DNA from: Rhodoblastus sp963727035
Lineage (GTDB): Bacteria; Pseudomonadota; Alphaproteobacteria; Rhizobiales; Beijerinckiaceae
Direction of reading: 5' to 3'
Length of the DNA: 64,000 nt
NCBI GenBank assembly: GCA_963727035.1
Contig: CAVSEY010000021.1
Coordinates: 290,218 to 354,217 of the forward strand
Positions 18,193 through 28,784 of the stretch are shown here, piece by piece. Each line of letters starts with the position of its first letter. Position 1 is the first letter of the stretch. The position numbers and the translations under genes are program-made. Below the pieces are notes generated by a model. That model worked only from the letters and a program-made list of their open reading frames with translations, made no database searches and had not been told where the DNA came from.

Positions 18193-19664
18193 ATGGACAG
18201 GCGCCGGTTCATCCAGACTTTTCCCGTCGCGGCGGCAGGCTTGCTCTGCGCCACGCCAGCCCGTGCGGCGGACCCGGCTTATTTCGTCTTGGTCAGCGAT
18301 TCCGCCGTGCTCGTCAGCCCCACACGCTTTTCCTCGGCCGCGCGGACGCAGAGCCTGTCGCTCGCCGGCGCGGTCGCCGCCGCCGCAAGGGCAGCAAAAC
18401 CCCTGAATATCCTGCCGGGCGCCTATCGCACCTCCGGCTTTTCGATCACCGCGCCGCTGGAGATTTTCGCCGCCCCGGGAACGGTCGTCATCGAGCCGGC
18501 GGGAGGCGAATGTTTCAATATCGACATCAGGCCCGCTTCGGGATCGAGCCTGCTGGAGGGCGTGACGATCAGGGGGATCGGCTTTCAGGGCAAGGGAGCC
18601 ATTTTCCCGACCGGCGTAAATCCGGCAGAACGGCCGGTCGATCCGTTCCTCGACGCCGCCATGCCCCGTTTCAACGCGCTGATCACCGCCTTCCGCGTCA
18701 GGAACCTGATCGTCGAGGATTGCGCCATCGGCGGCTCGCAGGCCGGCGGCCTGGCGCTCTGGCGGTGCCGCAACGCCTCGGTGACGCGCAACGAATTTTC
18801 GAACAACAATATTTCGATCTATTCCGCGCAGGGCGAGAACAATCTCTTCGCCGACAACGACATCCACGACAATGCGAATTTCGCGATCGTCGTCGAGCAA
18901 TGGCCGCCAGGGCCGGATTACACCATCCTGCGCAACAACAGGATCGCAAAGACGGCGGCGAGCTTCGGCGCCGACCCGTCGCGCGGAATCGTCGGCGGCA
19001 GCGGACCCTATGGCAATGGCGTTTTCGGCCTTTACGCCCATCACATGATGGTCGAAGGCAACCGCATTTCGGATTCCGCCTTTTCCGGCGTGCGCATGAA
19101 TGGCTGTTCCGATGTTCAGATCGCGAACAACGCCATCGACCGGTCCGGTGAGACCGGGATCATGGTCGAATGTCCGCAGACCGACGGCAAGACGCCGAAC
19201 GGCCTGGGCTACGAGGGCGGCGTCATCGCCAACAATATCGTCTCCGGCGCCGCGGAAGGCGTGTCGGTCACCAATGGCTGGTATGGCGGCCGGCGGGTTT
19301 CGATCAATGGCAACCAGGTCCGCTCGATCGCGCGCAAAAGCTTCCGCACCAGCGATCCGAACTGGCCGCGCTACGCGACCTATGGCGACGGGATTTATGC
19401 GGAAGCGGATGTCGATATCGTCGGCAACATCGTCGAGGACTGCGACGGCTGCGGCATCTATGTCGCGCCGATGGCGATCCAGAACAGCCGATCAAGACCG
19501 CCGCGAACGTCACCGGCAATATCGTCAAGAACGCGCAATGGGGCGTCGGATTCTGGAAAGGCTCGGACCCGGCGCGCGGGTTCACCTTCATTCAGGGCAA
19601 CATGATCACCGGTTCTTCGCGCGGCGCCATCATGGCGCTGAGCCCCTCGGGCGTCCCCCAATGA
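18193..19664 (+). pseudogene. Tat-exported right-handed beta-helix protein (TIGR03808-like), frameshifted
   Basis: It begins with a twin-arginine signal (MDRRRFIQTFPVAAAG, then ATPARA). Parallel beta-helix repeats follow, with many N-N/N-x-I turns such as NNNISIYSAQGENNLFADND, as in periplasmic polysaccharide lyases or epimerases. At about 19480-19492 the frame changes and the last part (EQPIKTAANVTGNIVKNAQW to MALSPSGVPQ) is in another frame. The span is 3n+2, so one base appears missing. The rejoined product is about 490 residues. Its place in the exopolysaccharide cluster suggests action on the exported polymer. Confidence 0.8.
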
Positions 19665-19988
19665 CGGAACAAGGACCGAGGACGACGGCCGGGATTATGG
19701 CGCATTGAAAAACGGGCTCGGCGCCGAAAAGCCTTATCCGGTTGTCGCGATTGGAGTGAATTACGCCTTTTAGGGACCGGTCCCACAATGTTTGCGCCGA
19801 GGTTCGGTGAAAAGCCGGACCGTCGCGATCCGAGAGCCGGCTCCGCAATCGCGCTCCGGCGCGTTTTGCGCGAAACGGTCAATCGGCGCCTTCGCTTAAA
19901 TTTTTATGCAATTTGCGCCAATTCATTTCATCCGCGGCGCCTAAACTCGGAAGGATCGACGCCTGAAGGCTTTCGGCTGAGCGAGACA

Positions 19989-21114
19989 ATGGAAAAACGC
20001 CTCGGATATCTGGACGCCATGAGGGGCATCGCCGCGCTCGCCGTCATTTTTGCGCATGCCACCGCCCAATTCATGTTGAACGGCGGCCTGCATTATCCCG
20101 TCGAGAACGAAATCGCGAAATTCACCCTGGTCTATATCGACGCCGGCAAGGTCGCCGTCATCGTCTTTTTCGCCATTTCCGGCTTTGTCATTCCTTTTTC
20201 CCTGTTCAAGGACTCGCAGGCGCCGCTGCAAAGCTTCGCGGTCACGCGGTTTTTCCGGCTTTATCCGGTTTACTGGCTCAGCCTGTTCGTCTGGGTCGCT
20301 TTTTCATATTTTTCTCTCGGAGAGAGCACGCCCACGCGCGAGATTCTCGTCAATCTCACCATGCTCCAGCAATTCGTCGGCGTGAAAAACGTCATCGAAC
20401 TGTTCTGGACCTTGCAGATCGAACTGGTCTTCTATTTTCTTTGCGCGGCTCTCTTTGCCGCTGGCCTGTTGAAAACCCCGCGCCACATCGCCTGGGCCTC
20501 GATCCTGTCGCTGGCCTGCGCCCTGGCCCTGGCCGCCGCGCGGGGCTTTCTCGACCAAAAACTGCCGGTCGCTTTGCCGCTGGCGCTCTCGATCATGTTC
20601 TGGGGTTTCCTGTGGCGCCGCGCCACCGATCGACCACGCGCCCGACGCCCGCGCATGGGTCGCCCGGCTGACCCCGTTGATTTTCGTCGCCATCACGCCG
20701 ATCGCGGTCATGGCCTATTCCGCCGACCACGGCTTCCACGAAACCTGGTGGCGCTATGCGAATTCCTATCTTTTGGCCCTGACCCTTTTCATTGTTTTCA
20801 CGACCAGGATCAAAATCTACGCGCCGTCCGCGCTGTTCCTCGGCCGGATCAGCTATTCGGTCTATCTTTTCGGGCCGCTCGGCCAGGAACTGGCGATGAA
20901 GGCGCATGCCTTCCTTCCCGAAGGCGCGCCGACCCTCCTGACCGTGGCCCTGGCGATGATCTTGACCCTGCCGATCGCGGCGACGACCTATCGTCTCGTC
21001 GAAGCGCCGGCGATCGCGATGGGCCGGACCCTGCGCCGGCGCCTCCAGGATCGCCGCGATGCGCTCAGACCCGAGCCGACGCAGGAATGGAAGCTGGACC
21101 AGGCCCGCCATTGA
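19989..21114 (+). pseudogene. Acyltransferase family 3 (OafA-like), frameshifted
   Basis: Membrane acyltransferase with LDAMRGIAALAVIFAHATAQ at the N terminus (catalytic-type His in FAHAT) and about ten membrane helices. The frame changes near 20625-20650, where FWGFLWRRATD continues as ARAWVARLTPLIFVAITPI in another frame. The span is 3n+1. The rejoined length of about 375 is normal. It would O-acetylate a sugar of the exopolysaccharide. The ATG at 19989 (MEKRLGYLD) is chosen from family alignment. Its 3' end overlaps the convergent glycosyltransferase by 50 bp. Confidence 0.82.
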
Positions 21115-22376
21115 GCGCGGCGCTTTCGATCGCCACGCCGCGACGCGCCAGCATTTCCGCATAGACCGCGCCAAGCCGCTCGACATGGCGCGCCAGCGTC
21201 GGCGGATCGGCCCAGAACTGGTCGTAACAGGCGTTGGACATCGCGGCGACCAAGGCGTCGTCCTTGGCCTTGACCAGCGCCTGGGCGAGCAAATCGGCAT
21301 TGGCGCCCTCGAACCACAGGCCGCTGACGCCGTCCTCCACTTCCTCGCGCCCGGCGCAGCCGTCCGAGACGACGATCGGCGCGCCCATCGCCTTGGCCTC
21401 CAGCACCGTGAGCGGCTGGCCCTCGAACCACAGCGAGGGAAAGACCAGGACGCGGGCGCGCCGCATCAGGGCCTTGACCTCGTCGGGCGATTTCCAGCCG
21501 AGCAGCCGCGCCTCGGGATAATTTTCGCGCAAGGCCTCCAGCGCCGGGCCGTCGCCGGCGAAGACCGGCGTCACCCCCGCCCTGCGCGCGGCTTCGGCGA
21601 AAAGCAGCGGACCCTTTTCCATGGAAACCCGGCCGACGAACAGGAAATCCCCGCTCGCGGGCTCGGGCTTGCGGCCGAGGTCATGGCAATCGATCGGATT
21701 GGAGATCGCATGGATTCGTGCGCCTTTCGGCAGCCGATGTTCGACCACGCCGGCCTGAAAGCGCGAAATCAGGATGAAGTCGTCGAATGTTTGCGGCAGG
21801 CGGGCGACGCGCTCCATCACCGTCTGGCGCAGGCAGCGCCAGACTTTGCGCGGATAAGTTGCGGGAATCGCAATGGGTCGTCCAGCAGGCCGCCGACAGG
21901 GGCGCCAGCTTGCAGACATGGTTCTTCTGGTAGTTGTAGAAGCCGCCATTGGGGCAGAACATGAAATATTCATGCATCGTATAGACGGCCGGCAGGCCCG
22001 ATTGCCGGATCGGCCGGGCGATCGAGGCCGAAAGCGCCTTGGCCCAGCCATGGACATGGACGATGGTTTTGTCGCGCGGCAGGCGGGCGAGCAGCTTGCG
22101 CATTTCCGCCTCCGCCAGGAAATTCCAGGTCCCCTGCATGGCGGCGGCGGCCTTGGAGGCATTGCCGAGCAGATCGGCCTGATCGAGGCAGACGACGTCC
22201 ACCCCCTCTGCCGCAAGACGAGGATCGATTGGCGCGGCTGCCGCGAAAACGATTGGATTGTAGCCGGCGCGCTTCAACCCGAGCGCGCTCTCCAGCGCCA
22301 CCTTGGCCTGGCCGCCGGTGATCGAGGCGTGATCGATCGCGATGACAATATTGATGTGCGACCCTTTTGCGCTCAT
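21065..22376 (-). pseudogene. Glycosyltransferase family 4, frameshifted
   Basis: The N-terminal part (INIVIAIDHASITGGQAKVA, then VYTMHEYFMFCPNGGFYN) and the C-terminal part (FLFVGRVSMEKGPLLFAEAA, VFPSLWFEGQPLTVLEAKA) are in different frames, changing near 21865-21890. The span is 3n+1 and the rejoined protein is about 437 residues. The start is the ATG at 22376 (MSAKGSHINIV). It is the only glycosyltransferase of the cluster on the minus strand. Confidence 0.82.
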
Positions 22377-22447
22377 GAATGCGCCTCAACCCAGGAAATT
22401 GACGGCGCGAGTGTGGCGCGAAAAATCTTTCGGAAGACTAACGCGAC

Positions 22448-22828
22448 ATGAGAAAAACCCTCGACGCGCTCAACGCCTGGGCCGGCCTTCTCGGGGCCTG
22501 CGGCGTCGCCGCCGCGGCCGCCGCCGCCCATCTCCCCGGCGCCGAGAACCTGCGCTCCGTCGCGCTGATCCTGCTGGTCCACGCCGCCGCCTTGCTCGCC
22601 CTGGCCGCCCGCGCGCGCGAAAACCCGCCCGGCGCGCGGCTCTGGCTCGCCGCCGCACTGGCCCTCGCGCTGGGCGCGGCCTTGTTTTCCGCCGATGTTG
22701 CGCTGCTGACCCTGCGCGGCGCCCGCCTCTTCCCATTTGCCGCCCCGATCGGGGGAACGACCATGATCCTCGGCTGGCTGATCGTCTGCGCCGCCGGCGT
22801 CGCCGACTTGTTCCGGGACTACCCTTAA
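22448..22828 (+). CDS. DUF423 family membrane protein (YgdD-like)
   Basis: A 126-residue protein with four hydrophobic helices and the family's end G-G-T-T-M-I-L-G-W-L. DUF423 proteins are small inner-membrane proteins of unknown function. Its position between two glycosyltransferases is probably incidental. It diverges from the frameshifted glycosyltransferase gene. Confidence 0.85.
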   Translation: MRKTLDALNAWAGLLGACGVAAAAAAAHLPGAENLRSVALILLVHAAALLALAARARENPPGARLWLAAALALALGAALFSADVALLTLRGARLFPFAAPIGGTTMILGWLIVCAAGVADLFRDYP

Positions 22829-22876
22829 TTAACGCCAAGCCCCTATCCTGCGACGCAAATCTGGCGCGGGACGGGA

Positions 22877-24025
22877 ATGAAAGTCGCTATCGTTCACGAA
22901 TGGCTGGTGACGCGCGCGGGGTCGGAAAAGGTTGTCGAGGAAATCCTCGGCCTTTATCCGGACGCCGATCTCTTCACCTTGATCTGCGCCCTCCCGCCCG
23001 GCCAGGACGGGATGATCCGGGGCCGCAAGGTCACGACCTCCTTCCTGCAAAATCTCTGGGGCGCGAAAACGAAACACCGCGCCTTCATGCCGCTGATGCC
23101 GCTCGCGGTCGAACAATTCGACGTCTCGGGCTATGACCTGGTCATTTCCTCGTCCCATGCGGTCGCCAAAGGCGTGATCACCGGGCCGAACCAGGTTCAT
23201 ATTTCCTACATTCATTCGCCGATGCGCTACGCCTGGGACCTCCAGCACACCTATCTCGCGGAATCCGGGCTCACGCGCGGCCTGCGCTCGGCGCTGGCGC
23301 GGATCCTGCTGCATTATCTTCGCATCTGGGACATGCGCACCGCCAACGGGCCCGACCGCATGGTGGCCAATTCGGCCTATATCGCGCGGCGCATCGCCAA
23401 GGTCTATCGACGCGAGGCGGAAGTGGTGTTCCCGCCCGTGGACATCGCCGCCATGCCTTTTTCCGCCGCGCGCGAGGACTTCTACCTCGCCGCCTCGCGC
23501 ATGACGCCCTACAAGCGCATGGCGCTGATCGCCGGCGCCTTCGCCCGCATGCCGGACCGGAAGCTCGTCGTCATCGGCGACGGCCCGGAACTCCCGCTGG
23601 TGCGCCGGATCGCCGCCTCGGCCGCCAATATCGAGGTGCTCGGCTATCAGGACGACGCGCGTTTACGCGATTACATGCGCCGCGCCAAAGCCTTCGTTTT
23701 CGCGGCCGAAGAGGATTTCGGCATCATGCCGGTCGAAGCGCAGGCCTGCGGAACCCCGGTGATCGCCTTCGGCCGCGGCGGCGCCCTGGAGACGGTCGTC
23801 GGCCCCGAAAGCGACCAGCCGACCGGCCTGTTCTTCGACCGCCAGAGCGAGGAGGCGATCGTCGCGGCGGTCCGGCGTTTCGACGCGGAAGCGGCGCGCT
23901 TCACGCCGCAGGCCTGCCGCGCCAATGCGGAGCGTTTCACGCGCGAAGCCTTTCGCGCCCGTTTCAAGACCATCGTGGACGAGGAAATGGCGCGGGCCGG
24001 CGCCCGGCGACCAAATTCCGCCTGA
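22877..24025 (+). CDS. Glycosyltransferase family 4 (WbaZ-like)
   Basis: A 382-residue GT-B enzyme opening MKVAIVHEWLVTRAGSEKVV, a start typical of the mannosyl/rhamnosyl-transferase type found in exopolysaccharide loci. SYIHSPMRYAWDL and the C-terminal FYLAASRMTPYKRMALIAGA, FAAEEDFGIMPVEAQACGTP are the GT4 nucleotide-sugar-binding region. It is followed 46 bp later by the AsmA-like gene. Confidence 0.9.
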   Translation: MKVAIVHEWLVTRAGSEKVVEEILGLYPDADLFTLICALPPGQDGMIRGRKVTTSFLQNLWGAKTKHRAFMPLMPLAVEQFDVSGYDLVISSSHAVAKGVITGPNQVHISYIHSPMRYAWDLQHTYLAESGLTRGLRSALARILLHYLRIWDMRTANGPDRMVANSAYIARRIAKVYRREAEVVFPPVDIAAMPFSAAREDFYLAASRMTPYKRMALIAGAFARMPDRKLVVIGDGPELPLVRRIAASAANIEVLGYQDDARLRDYMRRAKAFVFAAEEDFGIMPVEAQACGTPVIAFGRGGALETVVGPESDQPTGLFFDRQSEEAIVAAVRRFDAEAARFTPQACRANAERFTREAFRARFKTIVDEEMARAGARRPNSA

Positions 24026-24071
24026 AAGATTTGCTGTTTGCCCTGACGATGCAGGCGGCTATTCTTCGGAC

Positions 24072-25877
24072 ATGAAACTCAGGCTCAAATGGATCCTCGC
24101 CGCGGGCGCCGGCGTGATCGTCGCGCTCGCCGCCGCGCCGTGGACGGTGTCGCAACAAGCCCAGATCGACGCCATCGAGAAGGGCGTCAACTCCGTGCTG
24201 AATTTGCGCCTGACCGCGCACGGCCGCTCGGTCTTCGCCGTTCTGCCCCGCCCGCATATCCGCATCTACGACGTCGATCTCGATTATCGCGGCGGCGCCG
24301 CGACCGTCACGGCCTCCAGCCTGAAGGTCGATCTCGGGTTTTCCGGGCTTTTGACGGGTCGGCTCAATTTTGCGCGCGTCGTCCTCGCCGACGCAGTGAT
24401 CGCCATCGATCCTGCGCGCGTGCGACTCGGCGGCGCGGTCAGCGCCGCGACGACCCACGCGGACGCGGCGCCTGGCGAGGTCGAGGCGACCAACGCCAAG
24501 GCCTTGCTGAAACTTCCCGGCGGCGAGACCAAAGCCTTCGCCGAACAATGCGACGCGCGTCTCGACATGGGGCGCGCGAGCGCGCCGCTGTCGCTGATCG
24601 GACATTGCGTCCTGCCTGGGCTCAACGACGGCGATGCCGCGACCAATTTCGCCCTTTGGGTCGCCAGGTTCGACGAATTGCGCAGCGGCGGCGAAAGCCA
24701 GCTCGACCTGCGCCTTCGCGGCGAGGATTTCCAGCTCAGTCTCAACGGCGGCATTGCGCTGCGGCCCCAGCCCCATTTCCATGGCCAGATCGCGGGTCTC
24801 GCGCCGTCGTTGCGTCAGGCCGCCGGCTGGTTCGGCCTGGTCATGCCCCTGCCCGGGCGTTACCGCGACGCGACGGTGAAAGGCGAAGCCTCGATCGACC
24901 CCGGCGCGCTGTCCTTTTCCCAACTCTCGATCTCGATCGATGGCAACGCGCTGGAAGGCGCGGCCTCCGTGCGTCTCGACACGCCTCGACCGCAGATTTC
25001 CGCCACGCTCGCCGGCGCCGACGTCGATCTGAATCCGATGTTCGAAGACGCCCCGGCCCCTTCCTTCAATGGCCAGTGGAGCCGCGACGCCTTCGCGCCT
25101 TCCGATCTCGCCGCCGCGGACCTCGATCTGCGGCTTTCCGCGACCCGCGTGCGCCTCGGCGAGTTCCAGGCCGACAACGCCGCGGTTTCAGCGATCCTCA
25201 GGAACGGTCGCCTCGATCTGTCGATCGCCGGGGCTTCGGCCTATTCCGGCCAGATCCACGCGCGGGCGATCGTGGCCGAAAACGGCGGGAGCCTGGATGT
25301 GCGCGGTTCGGCCGCGGCCGACAAGATCGACGCCGCCGCCTTCCTTTGGGACATGTTCCGCCGCCAGACGCTCTCGGGAACCGCCAACGCCTCGGTCAGT
25401 TTCGAGACCAATGGCCGGTCCTTTTACGATCTCGCCAATCATCTCGACGCGCGTGGCGATTTCAGCGTCGCAAACGGCGAAGTTTACGGACTCGATCTTG
25501 GCCTCGCCTTCCGCCGCATGGAGCGCCACCCGCTGACGGCGGGCGTTGAATTGCGCTCCGGCCGCACCGCTTTCGACCAGCTGGCCGCGAAATTCAACGT
25601 CGTCCAGGGACGGGCCGAAATCGAGGAGGGCGCGGCGCGCGGCGACGGCGTCGCCCTCGCTTTTTCCGGCGGCGCCCAGGTCGCGGACCGCACCCTGGAC
25701 CTGCGCGCGATCGCCACCCAGGCGGCGACGCCTTCCGCATCCGACGCCAAGCCGCTGCAGATCGGCCTCACTCTTTCGGGCGGCTGGGATGACGCCGTTC
25801 TCGCGCCCGACGCGCTCGGCTTGATCCAGCGTTCGGACGCGGCGGCGCCCCTCCTGACGAAGCCGGCGCAAAATTAG
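24072..25877 (+). CDS. AsmA family protein
   Basis: A 601-residue protein with one N-terminal membrane anchor (KLRLKWILAAGAGVIVALAA), the AsmA N-terminal repeat region (HIRIYDVDLDYRGGAATVTA) and a C-terminal AsmA_2 domain (FSVANGEVYGLDLGLAFRRM...). AsmA-like proteins are periplasmic bridge-like proteins linked to phospholipid movement and outer-membrane assembly. The start at 24072 follows the family N terminus. The 3' end overlaps the convergent fixL gene by 4 bp. Confidence 0.85.
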   Translation: MKLRLKWILAAGAGVIVALAAAPWTVSQQAQIDAIEKGVNSVLNLRLTAHGRSVFAVLPRPHIRIYDVDLDYRGGAATVTASSLKVDLGFSGLLTGRLNFARVVLADAVIAIDPARVRLGGAVSAATTHADAAPGEVEATNAKALLKLPGGETKAFAEQCDARLDMGRASAPLSLIGHCVLPGLNDGDAATNFALWVARFDELRSGGESQLDLRLRGEDFQLSLNGGIALRPQPHFHGQIAGLAPSLRQAAGWFGLVMPLPGRYRDATVKGEASIDPGALSFSQLSISIDGNALEGAASVRLDTPRPQISATLAGADVDLNPMFEDAPAPSFNGQWSRDAFAPSDLAAADLDLRLSATRVRLGEFQADNAAVSAILRNGRLDLSIAGASAYSGQIHARAIVAENGGSLDVRGSAAADKIDAAAFLWDMFRRQTLSGTANASVSFETNGRSFYDLANHLDARGDFSVANGEVYGLDLGLAFRRMERHPLTAGVELRSGRTAFDQLAAKFNVVQGRAEIEEGAARGDGVALAFSGGAQVADRTLDLRAIATQAATPSASDAKPLQIGLTLSGGWDDAVLAPDALGLIQRSDAAAPLLTKPAQN

Positions 25878-27832
25878 CTCGCCGGGGCAGATCCTTCCAT
25901 AACCGCGTTTTCCGCGCCGCCGTCGTTGAATTGCAGCGGCAGTTCGATCTCGAAGATCGACCCGTATGGCGTGTTCGGGCGATAGGCGATTGTCCCGCGA
26001 TGGCTCTCGATCACGCCCTTGCTGATGGACAGGCCGACGCCCATTCCGTCGTGCTTGGTGGTGAAAAAAGGCGAAAACAATCTTGGCGCCGCTTCGGCGG
26101 GAACGCCGACGCCATTGTCGGCCACGGCGATACGGACCCGCTCCGGGCCCGCGTCGCCGATTTCGACCACAATTTCCGCCGCCTCGCGGTCGATCACCGC
26201 ATCGTCGGCGTTGCGCAGGAGATTGACCAGAACCTGCTCGATTTCGATCGGGTCGACGCGGACGCAGGCGGCGGCGAGTTCGGCGGGGACCGGCGCGCGC
26301 ACGATCTTCGCGTGGGAACGCAAAATCACGAGTTTCAGCGCGTCGTCGATCAGGGTCGCCAGTTCGACCACGCGCCGCTCCGGTGGCCGCTTCTCGATGA
26401 AATCGCGCAGCCTCGTCAGGATTTCGCTGGCGCGCCGCGCCTGTTCCTCGATCTTGCCGATCAGATTGGTGTCGGGCGGCTTGCCGGCGGTCGCCAGCGC
26501 GCGGCGCCAGGCGGCGGCGAAATTGCGGATCGCGGCGAGAGGCTGGGCGACCTCATGGGCGAGGCCGGCGACCATTTCGCCCATATCGTTGCGTCGGCTG
26601 ACATGGGCCAGCTCCGCGCGCAGCAGGTTCACGCGCCGCCGCTCCGCCTCGATCGGGCTCAGGTCGCGCATGATGCAGACGAAAAGAAAGTCGTCGTCGA
26701 GACCCGCCTCGCTCAAAGCCAGCTCCAGCGGGAAGGTATCGCCATCCTTGCGCCGGCCCTGGACCACCCGGCGCTGGCCGACGATCCGGGTCAAACCGTC
26801 GCCGCCGCGTTCCACGGCGCGAGAATCGTGGCGGAGGGCGAAGAATTCAGACGCCAGCGCCTCGACGTCGCGTCCGATCAATTCATCGCCGCCATAGCCA
26901 AAAATTTCCCGCGCCGCGGGATTGGCCGACCGGATCGCGCCGTCCCGGCCGAAAGTCACAATGGCGTCCATCGCAGTCTCGAAAATGGCGGTCAACCGCC
27001 TTTCGTTTTCCTGCAGGTCGCGCTGGATGCTTACGCGTTCCGTGTCGTCTTCGACGAAGATGACGACGCCGGCGATGTGGCGATCGCCCACGCGCCAGGG
27101 CTGGGCCTCCCACCTGAGCCAACGGTGGCTGCCGTCCACCCGCACGAACCGATCCTGCTCGGCGCGCACGTTCTCGCCGGCGAGCGCGCGATGGTGCATG
27201 TCTCGCCATTCGTCCGGAGCGCCGGACGCGATCTCGAAATGCGATTTCCCGGCGATGTCGCGATCGAGTTCGAAAATGCCGCGCCAACGGGCGCTGGTCG
27301 CGAGATAGTGAAAGTCGCGGTCGAACATCGCCATGGCCGCCGGCGCCTGCTCGACGAAATAGCGCAGCTGCTTCGCCTCGGCGCGCAGCAATGTTTCGCT
27401 GGCGCGGCGCGCGCGAGCCAGAAGAAACGGCAGTCGGGCGAGCGCGATATAGGCCGACGAATCGAACAGGAAGTTGAAATAGGCCGACGGGCGCACGACG
27501 GGCTGAACCGGCCGCGACAGGAGCGCGGCGACGAGGCCGAGATGACCGAAAAGCAGAAAGGCGACAACCGCCGCGACGCCGCCGGCGACGCCGCACAACA
27601 AGGCCGACAAGACAACAGCCGAATAGAAAACAATGTCGCGCCAGGCATAATGATCGACCGAGGCGGGAAGAGTCGCGACGAGGGCGAGCGCGGCGAAGAC
27701 GGCCAGAACAGAGACCAACGCCCTCGCGGCCAAGGGGGTCGCGGCAAGAAAATCGAAGAAGCTCAGCGCGCGCTCTTCGAAAGCCGAGACCTCGCTCTGC
27801 GCCGCCTTCTCGTCTTCGGCGCGCTTGCTCAC
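25874..27832 (-). CDS. fixL: Oxygen-sensing histidine kinase FixL
   Basis: A 652-residue membrane sensor kinase. Residues 30-105 form four membrane helices. A first PAS domain is at about 155-270 and a second at about 280-398. The second has the FixL heme-PAS signature: H335 in FALRHDS at the place of the proximal heme His, followed by IVGQRRVVQGRRKDGDTFPLE. The HisKA motif AGLAHEVAQPLAA puts the phospho-His at H426, and the HATPase has NLLRNADDAV and ADNGVGVPAE. It is divergent from fixJ. Family knowledge says it releases phosphorylation of FixJ at low oxygen. Targets are not in the window. Confidence 0.88.
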   Translation of the reverse strand: MSKRAEDEKAAQSEVSAFEERALSFFDFLAATPLAARALVSVLAVFAALALVATLPASVDHYAWRDIVFYSAVVLSALLCGVAGGVAAVVAFLLFGHLGLVAALLSRPVQPVVRPSAYFNFLFDSSAYIALARLPFLLARARRASETLLRAEAKQLRYFVEQAPAAMAMFDRDFHYLATSARWRGIFELDRDIAGKSHFEIASGAPDEWRDMHHRALAGENVRAEQDRFVRVDGSHRWLRWEAQPWRVGDRHIAGVVIFVEDDTERVSIQRDLQENERRLTAIFETAMDAIVTFGRDGAIRSANPAAREIFGYGGDELIGRDVEALASEFFALRHDSRAVERGGDGLTRIVGQRRVVQGRRKDGDTFPLELALSEAGLDDDFLFVCIMRDLSPIEAERRRVNLLRAELAHVSRRNDMGEMVAGLAHEVAQPLAAIRNFAAAWRRALATAGKPPDTNLIGKIEEQARRASEILTRLRDFIEKRPPERRVVELATLIDDALKLVILRSHAKIVRAPVPAELAAACVRVDPIEIEQVLVNLLRNADDAVIDREAAEIVVEIGDAGPERVRIAVADNGVGVPAEAAPRLFSPFFTTKHDGMGVGLSISKGVIESHRGTIAYRPNTPYGSIFEIELPLQFNDGGAENAVMEGSAPAS

Positions 27833-28167
27833 TTCATGCTCCCGCGTCCCCGGACCTCTTGCGACGCCGCGACATCACGAAAATCGTCCGGCGCCCTTGA
27901 ATTGCTTCGCGTTCGCAGGCGGACCCGGCTGGCCAGACCGGCGCAGGCCGCCGCCGATGGTCCCGCGAAGAAGCCCGGCGAACTTTACCTTCGGCCTTTT
28001 TAGCCTATTTTGACCGCATCACCAACGCCTCAGGCGCCGAGCTTTTTTGCTTTAGATCAAACCATGAAATCGGCTTTGGACGCATTCTCACTGAGATCGC
28101 AAATTCGCGCCGCCTCGGCCCGGATCGAATGGCCGATGAGCAAAGCCGGACGGCGCGAGGGGGGCGC
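27833..28167. other. fixL-fixJ divergent intergenic region
   Basis: A 335-bp region between the two start codons. I see no gene and no obvious FNR/FixK box (TTGAT-N4-ATCAA). AGGGGGGCGC immediately before 28168 is a strong ribosome-binding site and decides the fixJ start over the upstream ATG at 28129. Confidence 0.5.
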
Positions 28168-28773
28168 ATGACCAAGGGCCAGATGGTTCACATCATCGAG
28201 GATGACGCTGGCGTGGGCGAGTCGCTGTCCTTGCTCCTGCAGAGCGCCGGGTTCGAAACCAAACTCTATGACTCGGCGGCGGAATTTCTCGGCTCCGACC
28301 CGCCTGCCGCCGGCTGCGTGGTCAGCGACGTGCGCATGCCGGGCATGACCGGGATGGAGTTGCTCGGCGAAATGAAAAAGCGGCGCATGCCGCAACCTAT
28401 CCTGCTGATGACCGCATTCGCCGACGTGCCGCAAGCCGTCAAGGCCATGAAGCTCGGCGCCGTGGATTTCATTGAAAAGCCCTTCGACGACGAATTGATC
28501 GTGTCCTCGGTGCGCGCGGCGCTCGCCAGGAACGGCGGCGCCACCACGGTCGCGGCGCGGGAAAAGCTGGAGAACCTCACCACCCGCGAAAGGAATGTCC
28601 TGAACGGTCTGCTCGAAGGCAAGCTCAACAAGACCATCGCCCATGAACTGGGCGTCAGCGTGCGCACGGTGGAGTCCCACCGCGCCAATCTGATGAACAA
28701 GACACAATCGCAAAGCCTGTCCGAGCTGATCCGTCTCTCGCTGCTTGCCGAAGGTCCCCGTTTAGAGGCGTGA
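28168..28773 (+). CDS. fixJ: Response regulator FixJ
   Basis: A 201-residue two-domain regulator. The receiver has the acidic pocket E11-D12-D13, phospho-acceptor D54 in VVSDVRMPGMTG, and FIEKPFDD. The C-terminal LuxR-type DNA-binding domain is LTTRERNVLNGLLEG, then GVSVRTVESHRANLM. It is the cognate partner of the divergent fixL. In relatives it activates fixK and the microaerobic regulon, including high-affinity oxidases and often uptake hydrogenase. The 3' end faces the DUF2147 gene with 11 bp between stops. Confidence 0.92.
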   Translation: MTKGQMVHIIEDDAGVGESLSLLLQSAGFETKLYDSAAEFLGSDPPAAGCVVSDVRMPGMTGMELLGEMKKRRMPQPILLMTAFADVPQAVKAMKLGAVDFIEKPFDDELIVSSVRAALARNGGATTVAAREKLENLTTRERNVLNGLLEGKLNKTIAHELGVSVRTVESHRANLMNKTQSQSLSELIRLSLLAEGPRLEA

Positions 28774-28784
28774 AAGCGCCGGCC

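Noticed and set aside
25931..28003. A 690-codon open frame antisense to fixL
   Set aside because: The fixL frame on the other strand has clear PAS, HisKA and HATPase motifs. In this GC-rich DNA the antisense frame lacks stops because of codon bias, and its translation is compositionally biased with no motif.
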